This document shows positions 8,845 to 15,171 of a stretch of DNA of 64,000 nt, in pieces. Within the stretch, counting starts at the first letter, position 1. Every line of letters begins with the position of its first letter. The notes under the pieces were generated by a model. It was not told where the DNA came from and did not search any database. It saw only the letters and a program-made list of their open reading frames with translations. The stretch is from Pseudomonas sp. B6002 (GTDB lineage Bacteria > Pseudomonadota > Gammaproteobacteria > Pseudomonadales > Pseudomonadaceae), in the NCBI RefSeq assembly GCF_013385985.1, contig NZ_JACAOY010000014.1, positions 1 through 64,000 on the forward strand, in the 5' to 3' direction. The position numbers and the translations under genes are program-made.

Positions 8845-10763
8845 CAACTCCCCTCCCTGGTCGCTTCGGCAGCCGGGCCCGCTGCCGGTGGAATCGTAAA
8901 TTGGAACGTGGCGCCCGGCCCGTCATTGAGCGTGGCCGAGAGCACGCCCGCATGCCGCTCGATGATGGAGCGGCTGATGGACAGGCCAATGCCCATGCCC
9001 GCGCTCTTGGTGGTGTAGAACGCATTGAACAGGCGCTCGGCATCCAGGGGTTCGAAACCGCTGCCGTTGTCCTTTACGGCAAGGTAAACGTCCTGGTGTG
9101 CGTCCAGGCCGGTGCTGACGTGCAGATACCGCGCGCGGCCAGTCATGGTGTTCATTGCCTCGGTGGCATTGAGGATCAAGTTGAGGATCACCTGCTGCAA
9201 CTGCACGCGATCACCCCTGACCGTGGGCAGGTCATCGGTGAAGTCCGGGTGCAATGCAACACCGTTGCGTTGCAATTCGCCCAGCAGCATGGCGATGACT
9301 TCCCGCGCCGCCTCATTCAGGTCGACGTCTTCGATGGTGATGCTTTTCTTCGAAAACAAGGCGCGCAGGCGGTTGATTACGTCGGCGGCACGGTTGCCGT
9401 CGCGGATGGTGCGGCGAGCGGTTTCCAGGGCGCCAGCCACGTTCGGCGGGTCGGCGCCCAGCATGCGCAGGCAGGTGCTGGCATTGGTGATGATGCCAGC
9501 CAGTGGCTGGTTGACCTCATGGGCTATGGACGCCGTGACCGCGCTGAGGCTGGCCACGCGGGCCAGGTGCGCCAGTTCCGAGCGCACCTTGCCCAGGGTT
9601 TCCTCCGACTGCTGGCGTTCGATGGCGATGCTGGCCGCAAGCATCTCGGCTTGCTTGCGGTCTTCGATATCGGTGTTTTCGCCGTACCAGCGCACCACGG
9701 CACCCCATTCGTCACGCTGGGGGACGGCACGTACCAGGAACCAGCGGTAGTGGCCGTCGAAGCGTCGCAAGCGTGCCTCGTACTCGCCGGCCTCGCCGGA
9801 CTGCAACAGCGCGTTCCAGTAGCGGGCCAGGTGCTCGGCGTCGTCGGGGTGTACCGAGCGCGCCCACCCGATGCCGCAGGCTTGCTCCAGGGTCATGCCG
9901 GTGTAGTCGCACCAGCGTTGGTTGACGAAGCCGACACTGCCGTCGGGGGCCGCGCTCCACACAAACCCGGGAATGGCGTTGATGATGGTGCTCAGGCGAT
10001 CCTCCGAAGCGCTGACTTCGGCCAGTGCGTGGGCGATCAGGGCCTTGTCGCGTTTTTGTTCGTCGATATCGACGCTGATCAGCACCCAGCGCGTGACGGT
10101 GCCCTGGGCATCGCGCATCGGCAGCGCCCGGGCGGCAAACCAGTGGTAGGCCCCGTCGGCGCGACGCAGGCGCAGTTCATTGCGATAGGGTTCTTCGGTG
10201 CGCACCGCGTGCATCCACGCGTTGATCACGCCGGGCAGGTCGTCGGGATGCACGGTTGCACCCACGGTCCATTGCTGGAGTTCTTCGAGGGTGGCGCCCA
10301 GGTAGTCGAGGTTGTGGCAATTGACACATTCCAGGGCGCCCTCGGGGGTCATCAAGGCCACCAGCGCAGGGATGCAGTCGATGATGGTGCGCAGGTCCAG
10401 ATCGATTGGCGCAGGCGTGGCGCCGCTTCGGTAGTCGTCGATGTCGGTGAACAGCCCGCACCATTGGTCCTGCGCCAGCGGGTTCATGCGCAGGACGCAC
10501 CAGCGGTACACCCCATCGAAGCGCAGCAGGCGGGCGTGTATATCCACGGCCTTGGCGCCGCAGACCGTCGCGTTCCAGTGCACGATCAGGCCCGGCAGGT
10601 CTTGCGGATGCACGGCCGAATGCCAGCCGGTGCCATGGGCCTCGGCGCAGTTGCGCCCGGTGTAGGCGTTCCAGCCCTGGTTGACGAAGTCGGCACGACC
10701 ATCGCTCTGTGCGGTGAACGCCACGCCAGGCAATGCATCGACGACGCTGAGTTGATTCGACAT
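8844..10763 (-). CDS. Soluble triple-PAS sensor histidine kinase (FixL-like)
   Basis: The 639-residue kinase has no membrane segment, so it senses a cytoplasmic signal. Three PAS/PAC units run about 8-110, 125-240 and 255-375, each with the VNQxW.DYTG / HP.D pattern. HisKA follows with ASIAHEVNQPLAGIITNAST (phosphorylated His near residue 420), then the ATPase domain with NLILNATEAMN, DNGSGFE and GMGIGLSISRSIIE. Nothing proves a cofactor; PAS units of this kind can bind haem, flavin or small molecules. It leads an operon with the single receiver and the FixJ-like regulator and is divergent from ohr, sharing an intergenic region with two copies of the predicted operator. Confidence 0.93.
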   Translation of the reverse strand: MSNQLSVVDALPGVAFTAQSDGRADFVNQGWNAYTGRNCAEAHGTGWHSAVHPQDLPGLIVHWNATVCGAKAVDIHARLLRFDGVYRWCVLRMNPLAQDQWCGLFTDIDDYRSGATPAPIDLDLRTIIDCIPALVALMTPEGALECVNCHNLDYLGATLEELQQWTVGATVHPDDLPGVINAWMHAVRTEEPYRNELRLRRADGAYHWFAARALPMRDAQGTVTRWVLISVDIDEQKRDKALIAHALAEVSASEDRLSTIINAIPGFVWSAAPDGSVGFVNQRWCDYTGMTLEQACGIGWARSVHPDDAEHLARYWNALLQSGEAGEYEARLRRFDGHYRWFLVRAVPQRDEWGAVVRWYGENTDIEDRKQAEMLAASIAIERQQSEETLGKVRSELAHLARVASLSAVTASIAHEVNQPLAGIITNASTCLRMLGADPPNVAGALETARRTIRDGNRAADVINRLRALFSKKSITIEDVDLNEAAREVIAMLLGELQRNGVALHPDFTDDLPTVRGDRVQLQQVILNLILNATEAMNTMTGRARYLHVSTGLDAHQDVYLAVKDNGSGFEPLDAERLFNAFYTTKSAGMGIGLSISRSIIERHAGVLSATLNDGPGATFQFTIPPAAGPAAEATREGS

Positions 10764-10821
10764 ACCGGTTCTCTATCTACAGGCGCCGTGTAACGAGAAT
10801 GCCCTGTCGCGCGGCGCTCGC

Positions 10822-10841
10822 CCATCATACTTAGGTGTCAG
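10822..10841 (-). promoter_or_regulatory. Predicted FixJ-type operator for the histidine kinase operon
   Basis: On the gene strand this site matches about 14 of 20 positions of YCGAYACCTACGTGCAATCG, and its core ACACCTAAGTATGA closely resembles the MFS site at 13765-13784. It ends 58 nt before the kinase start codon in the same orientation as the other copies, which points to autoregulation (inference). Confidence 0.5.
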
Positions 10842-10863
10842 ATGGCGGCCCGGCGAGGGGCGA

Positions 10864-10883
10864 GCGATACCATCGTGTAATCG
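10864..10883 (+). promoter_or_regulatory. Predicted FixJ-type operator for ohr
   Basis: The sequence GCGATACCATCGTGTAATCG matches 16 of 20 consensus positions and lies 76 nt upstream of the Ohr start, facing the gene. It sits back-to-back with the kinase-operon site 22 nt away in the same divergent intergenic region. Confidence 0.5.
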
Positions 10884-10959
10884 ATGGCAGGCCCGGCGCC
10901 GTGCTGTGATGGCGCTACGCATCTGGCATGCGTATTCCCTCATCCTCTGGAGCTGTTCC

Positions 10960-11376
10960 ATGACTGCCAAGAAAATACTCTATACCGCCAAAGTCCACAC
11001 CACCGGCGCACGCGATGGCGGCACCTCGCGCAGCGACGACGGGCGCCTGGATATCCTGCATTCGCTGCCGGGTTCCAAGGGCAGCGGCACCAACCCCGAG
11101 CAGCTGTTCGCTGCTGGCTGGTCTGCCTGCTTCGACGGTGCCCTGGGGTTGGCGGCGCGCACCTTGAAGGTGGCGCTGCCGGCCGGTGTCGCGATCGATG
11201 CAGAGGTGGATCTGTGCACCGAAGGCGACGCCTACTTCCTGCGTGCGCGCTTGAATATCAGCCTGCCGGGGTTGGAGCGCCACGTGGCGCTGGCGCTGAT
11301 CGAGACGGCCCACCAGACCTGCCCGTACTCCAAGGCGGTACGCGGCAATATCGACGTGGTGCTCAACCTGGTCTGA
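10960..11376 (+). CDS. ohr: Organic hydroperoxide resistance protein (Ohr/OsmC family)
   Basis: This 138-residue thiol peroxidase reduces organic hydroperoxides, with lipoylated proteins or other dithiols as reductants in characterised members. The peroxidatic cysteine is C57 (FAAGWSACFDGAL), the resolving cysteine lies in HQTCPYSKAVRGN, and the catalytic Arg and Glu are in TGARDGG and NPEQLF. The length is normal for Ohr. No MarR-type OhrR gene lies nearby, so the usual Ohr regulator is not local; instead a predicted FixJ-type operator lies upstream. The quinone oxidoreductase 148 nt downstream could be cotranscribed. Confidence 0.92.
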   Translation: MTAKKILYTAKVHTTGARDGGTSRSDDGRLDILHSLPGSKGSGTNPEQLFAAGWSACFDGALGLAARTLKVALPAGVAIDAEVDLCTEGDAYFLRARLNISLPGLERHVALALIETAHQTCPYSKAVRGNIDVVLNLV

Positions 11377-11524
11377 ATGTAAGCCACTGTATCCCGGGCT
11401 GTTTGCGTTACACAGCCATTCAAACAGCCTGCCTGCCGACATGCCGCAGATACATGCGCTGCCCAGCATGACGGCAGGTTTCGGCGCCGTCCGGCGTCGA
11501 ACGATCTTGCAGGCTGTGAAACCT

Positions 11525-12496
11525 ATGAAAGCCGTAGTGGTAAACGCATTTGGAGGCCCTGAGGCATTGGTGGTGAACGACGTTGCACCGGGCCGGCCGG
11601 GGCTCGGGCAAGCGCTGGTACGGGTCATGGCGGCTGGCGTCAATTTTATGGACACCGGCATCCGGCGCGGCCTGGGGCAAGCCAACCCCTTGCCCCTTAC
11701 CCCCGGCGTGGAAGGCGCGGGGGTGATTGCCGCGGTGGGGCCGGGTGTCACCGAGCTGTCTGTTGGCGACCGCGTGGCCTGGCAGTACGTCCCCGGCAGC
11801 TATGCCGAGCAGGTCGTCGCCCCGGTCAGTCAGTTGGTACCGCTGCCGGACGATATCAGCTTCGAAACCGCCGCAGGCCTGATGATGCAGGGCCTGACGG
11901 CCAGCAACCTGGTGCTCCAGGTGCATGCCGTGCAGAAGGGCGACACTGCCTTTGTCCACGCTGCTGCCGGTGGGGTAGGGTTGATGCTCACGCAGATGAT
12001 CAAGTTGCTCGGTGGCAAGGTGATCGGCCGGGTTTCCCATGCCGACAAGGTGGACGCGGTGCTGGCGGCCGGCGCCGATTACGTGGTGATCGGCCGGGCC
12101 CGGGGTATCGCCCGTCAGGTCGAGCGCCTGGTCGGTGAGCACGCGGTGAACGTGGTGTACGACGGCACCGGTGCCGAGGGCTTTGACGAGTCGGTCCGCC
12201 TGCTGGATTACTTTGGCACCCTGGCGTTGTACGGGCCCTTCATGAACCCCCTGGCCCCCATCGATGTCTTCGCCACACCGCGTAGCATCAAGCTCACCTA
12301 TCCCTCGGTCATGCACCATGTGCGCACCCGTGAAGCCCTGCTGGCGCATTCCCGGCAGCTGTTTACCTGGGTGCGCACCGGGCGGCTCACGGTCAAGGTC
12401 GGCCAGCGCTATGCCTTGGCCCAGGCGCACCAGGCCCACCGGGATATCGAGTCACGGCGCAGCATCGGCAAGCTGATCATCCTGACCCAGGAATAA
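11525..12496 (+). CDS. Zinc-independent quinone oxidoreductase (MDR family)
   Basis: The 323-residue NADPH-dependent quinone reductase is of the QOR/zeta-crystallin type. Visible: N-terminal GroES-like fold with GVNFMDTGIRRG, PGVEGAGVIAAVGPGV, and the nucleotide-binding HAAAGGVGLMLTQMIKLLG with the AXXGXXG-type turn. Zinc-ligand cysteines of alcohol dehydrogenases are absent. I start at ATG 11525 (MKAVVVNAFGG), where homology begins; the longer open frame from 11441 lacks support. It follows ohr in the same direction, which fits a role in electrophile or quinone detoxification. Its 3' end overlaps the convergent MFS gene by 20 bases. Confidence 0.9.
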   Translation: MKAVVVNAFGGPEALVVNDVAPGRPGLGQALVRVMAAGVNFMDTGIRRGLGQANPLPLTPGVEGAGVIAAVGPGVTELSVGDRVAWQYVPGSYAEQVVAPVSQLVPLPDDISFETAAGLMMQGLTASNLVLQVHAVQKGDTAFVHAAAGGVGLMLTQMIKLLGGKVIGRVSHADKVDAVLAAGADYVVIGRARGIARQVERLVGEHAVNVVYDGTGAEGFDESVRLLDYFGTLALYGPFMNPLAPIDVFATPRSIKLTYPSVMHHVRTREALLAHSRQLFTWVRTGRLTVKVGQRYALAQAHQAHRDIESRRSIGKLIILTQE

Positions 12497-13706
12497 GCCT
12501 GCGCATGGGACGGTAGCCGCGCCAGATCAGCAGGGCCGCCAGCAACTGGCTGCCGGCATAGAAGGTGAACAGGTCCTGAGGGCGCCAATGCGCGTCGAGC
12601 AGCACACCGGCAACGGTCGGCGACACAATCGCCCCCAGCCGTCCGGTGGCCAGCACCAGGCCCACGCCGCGAGTGCGTACCGGCGTGGCAAACGCCTGAG
12701 GCGCCATCACGAAGAGTGCCGCAATGGCCCCGTAGAGCAACAACCCGGCCACGAAACCTACCGTCGCCGCCAGCGCCGGGTTACGCGTGGCAGTCACCAT
12801 CAGTAGAAGCAGAAGGGCCTCCAGCAACAGGCAGGCCAGCAACAGCCGGTGGCAGCCGCACCGATTGGCCGCCAGCCCCACCAACAAGGCGCCGAGCATG
12901 CCGCCGACCGTGAGCAACAGGCCGCCCGTGACGCCATGGTGTTCGGAAAAGCCGCCCTGGGTCAGCAGTATCGGGGTCCAGCTCATCACGAAGTAAAAGC
13001 CGAACATCAGCAAAAAACACACCGTTGCCAACGACAAGGTCCAGAGCCAATGCCCCTGCTGGAACAGATGCCGATAAGCCAGGCGATGGCGGCCCGGTTT
13101 CAGCGACGGCGACTCCCGCAGCCACAGCACGCCAGCCGAGCCGGCGGTCAGGGTCAGCCCGCCGCCGGCCAGGAACACGTAGCGCCAACCCACGCTGTCA
13201 TTGAGCCCATGAGCCAGTGCCCCACCCAGGGTCGCGCCCAAGGCAAACGCCACCGATTGCAAGGCGATTGCCAGGCCGCGCCGGTGGGGCGGGGCGTATT
13301 CATGGGTCAGCACATTGGCGCTCACCAGCACCGCGCCAACGCCGATGCCGGTGAGTACTCGCCAGCACACCAGGCTGCACAGACCCTGGCTCCAGAACGA
13401 CAGCAGCATGGCCACGCCGCTGAGCAGCAAACTGGCGAGCAGCACCGGCCTGCGCCCATGGCGGTCGGCCAACGGCGCCGCAAACAGTGAGCCACAGGCC
13501 ATGCCCACCAGGCTGGCGCTGAGCAGCAGGCCGACCTGTGCGCCATTGAGTGCCCACTGCGCCGCCACCCGGCTGACCGTGAACGCCATGGCCATCGCAT
13601 CCAGGCCATCGATCACGTTGAACAACATGCACAATCCAATCACGGCCCATGCTGCGTGCGCCGTCGCAATGCTGTGGGTGCCCTGGCTGATTGCCTGCTC
13701 ATTCAT
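12477..13706 (-). CDS. MFS transporter, aromatic-acid/H+ symporter-like
   Basis: The 409-residue inner-membrane carrier has 12 predicted helices, the MFS loop motif APLADRHGRRPVLLASLL after helix 2 and an FNVIDGLDAMAMAFTVS first helix typical of the AAHS (aromatic acid:H+ symporter) branch, where helix 1 carries a conserved acidic pair. Uptake of an aromatic acid or export of a drug-like compound are both possible. It is divergent from the epoxide-hydrolase gene, and the two predicted operators in the shared gap abut, so both genes are expected to be controlled together. Confidence 0.85.
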   Translation of the reverse strand: MNEQAISQGTHSIATAHAAWAVIGLCMLFNVIDGLDAMAMAFTVSRVAAQWALNGAQVGLLLSASLVGMACGSLFAAPLADRHGRRPVLLASLLLSGVAMLLSFWSQGLCSLVCWRVLTGIGVGAVLVSANVLTHEYAPPHRRGLAIALQSVAFALGATLGGALAHGLNDSVGWRYVFLAGGGLTLTAGSAGVLWLRESPSLKPGRHRLAYRHLFQQGHWLWTLSLATVCFLLMFGFYFVMSWTPILLTQGGFSEHHGVTGGLLLTVGGMLGALLVGLAANRCGCHRLLLACLLLEALLLLLMVTATRNPALAATVGFVAGLLLYGAIAALFVMAPQAFATPVRTRGVGLVLATGRLGAIVSPTVAGVLLDAHWRPQDLFTFYAGSQLLAALLIWRGYRPMRRLIPGSG

Positions 13707-13764
13707 GGTGGTCTGTTCCCGCGGTTATCGATTGCAAATGGCAGCATTCGCCGGGTGCCCTGGC

Positions 13765-13784
13765 AAGTCATACATAGGTATCGA
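13765..13784 (-). promoter_or_regulatory. Predicted FixJ-type operator for the MFS gene
   Basis: On the gene strand the core TCGATACCTATGTATGA matches the left half of the consensus fully and the kinase-operon site strongly. It ends 58 nt before the MFS start, exactly the spacing seen for the kinase operon. It abuts the epoxide-hydrolase site. Confidence 0.5.
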
Positions 13785-13804
13785 CCGACACCTACGTGCA
13801 ATCG
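13785..13804 (+). promoter_or_regulatory. Predicted FixJ-type operator for the epoxide-hydrolase gene
   Basis: CCGACACCTACGTGCAATCG is a full 20/20 match to the consensus. It lies 74 nt before the start codon at 13879 and directly abuts the oppositely oriented site for the MFS gene, forming a composite inverted repeat across 13765-13804. Confidence 0.6.
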
Positions 13805-13878
13805 TCCCGGGGTGCTCCCGGTGGTCTGATCGCTCCCGCATGGGCCGTCTTGGCCTGCTGACCCACAGGAGAATCATC

Positions 13879-15171
13879 ATGCTTGCTGCTTCGTCCGCGT
13901 TTTTCCGGCTGCGTTGCCGGCTTTCAATGTTCGGCCTTGCCCTGCTTGCCGGCAGCGCAGGTGCCTGGGCCGATTCCAATGCCATTCGCCCGTACCGCAT
14001 TCACGTGGACGAGGCGCAACTGGCCGACCTGCACAAACGTATCGCCGCCACCCGCTGGCCCGACAAAGAGACGGTCAACGACACGTCCCAAGGCGTGCAA
14101 CTGGCCCAGGTACAGGCGCTGGTCAAGTATTGGGGTAACGGCTACGACTGGCGCAAGGCCGAGGCCAGGCTCAACGCGTTGCCGGAGTACATCACCACCA
14201 TTGACGGCGTGGAGATCCAGTTCATTCACGTACGCTCGCGCAACCCCAATGCCATGCCGCTGATTCTGACCCACGGCTGGCCGGGGTCACAATTCGAGTT
14301 CCTCAAGACCATCGGCCCGCTCACCGACCCCGTAGCCTATGGTGGCCGCATCGAAGACTCGTTCGATGTGGTGATCCCCTCGATCCCCGGCCATGGTTTT
14401 TCCGGCAAACCCACCGAGCTGGGCTGGGGCCCCGACCGAGTGGCCAAGGCCTGGGATGTGCTGATGAAGCGCCTGGGCTACCGTCACTATGTGTCCCAGG
14501 GCGGTGACCATGGTTCGGTGATCTCCGATGCGCTGGGCCGCCTGTCGCCGCCCGGCCTGCTGGGGATCCACCTGAACATGCCGGCCACCGTGCCACCGGA
14601 ACTGGTCAAGCCGATCAACAGCGGCGAACCGGCCCCGGCCACGCTGACCGATGCCGAGCGCACGGCTTACACCGCACTGAGTACCTTCTTTGGGCGCAAC
14701 GCCGCCTATGGCGCGATGATGGTGACCCGTCCGCAAACCATCGGCTACCTGCTGGCCGATTCGCCCGCCGGCACGGCAGCCTGGATGTACGAGAAATTTG
14801 CTGCCTGGACCGACAGTGACGGCCAGCCCGAACGCGTGCTCAGCCGTGATGAGATGCTCGACGACATCAGCCTGTACTGGCTGACCAATACCGGCGCGTC
14901 CTCCTCACGGTTCTACTGGGAAAACAACAACAATAATTTCAGCGCCGCGGCGCAGAAGACCGACACCATCAAGGTGCCGGTGGGCATCACCGTGTTTCCC
15001 CACGAGATCTACCAGGCGCCGAAAACCTGGGCGCAGCGCGCGTATCCGTCGTTGTCCTACTACAGCCAGGTCAGCAAGGGCGGGCACTTCGCCGCGTGGG
15101 AACAGCCGCAGTTGTTCAGCGAAGAGTTGCGCGAGGCGTTCCGCCCCTTGCGTGCTGCGGCTAAGCCGTAA
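13879..15171 (+). CDS. Secreted epoxide-hydrolase-family alpha/beta hydrolase
   Basis: The 430-residue protein has a signal-like N-terminus (about 1-34, ending GAWA), the EHN domain of microsomal-type epoxide hydrolases (IRPYRIHVDEAQLADLHKRI) and the alpha/beta core. Visible catalytic elements: oxyanion-hole THGWPGS, nucleophile Asp about 210 in SQGGDHGSV, general-base His about 403 in KGGHFAAWEQP. Family members open epoxides by an Asp-ester mechanism. Its start follows AGGAGAATC. A periplasmic location is unusual for the cytosolic bacterial relatives but is common in this subfamily. A strong predicted operator lies upstream and the 3' end overlaps the convergent regulator gene by 11 bases. 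Confidence 0.88.
   Translation: MLAASSAFFRLRCRLSMFGLALLAGSAGAWADSNAIRPYRIHVDEAQLADLHKRIAATRWPDKETVNDTSQGVQLAQVQALVKYWGNGYDWRKAEARLNALPEYITTIDGVEIQFIHVRSRNPNAMPLILTHGWPGSQFEFLKTIGPLTDPVAYGGRIEDSFDVVIPSIPGHGFSGKPTELGWGPDRVAKAWDVLMKRLGYRHYVSQGGDHGSVISDALGRLSPPGLLGIHLNMPATVPPELVKPINSGEPAPATLTDAERTAYTALSTFFGRNAAYGAMMVTRPQTIGYLLADSPAGTAAWMYEKFAAWTDSDGQPERVLSRDEMLDDISLYWLTNTGASSSRFYWENNNNNFSAAAQKTDTIKVPVGITVFPHEIYQAPKTWAQRAYPSLSYYSQVSKGGHFAAWEQPQLFSEELREAFRPLRAAAKP

Noticed and set aside
8901-10793. A 630-codon plus-strand open frame antisense to the PAS kinase
   Set aside because: No family signal and repetitive composition; the kinase on the minus strand has clear domains.
11377-11524. A possible operator for the quinone oxidoreductase gene (GATACATGCGCTGC)
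   Set aside because: Matches the consensus poorly; the gene is more simply explained as downstream of ohr.
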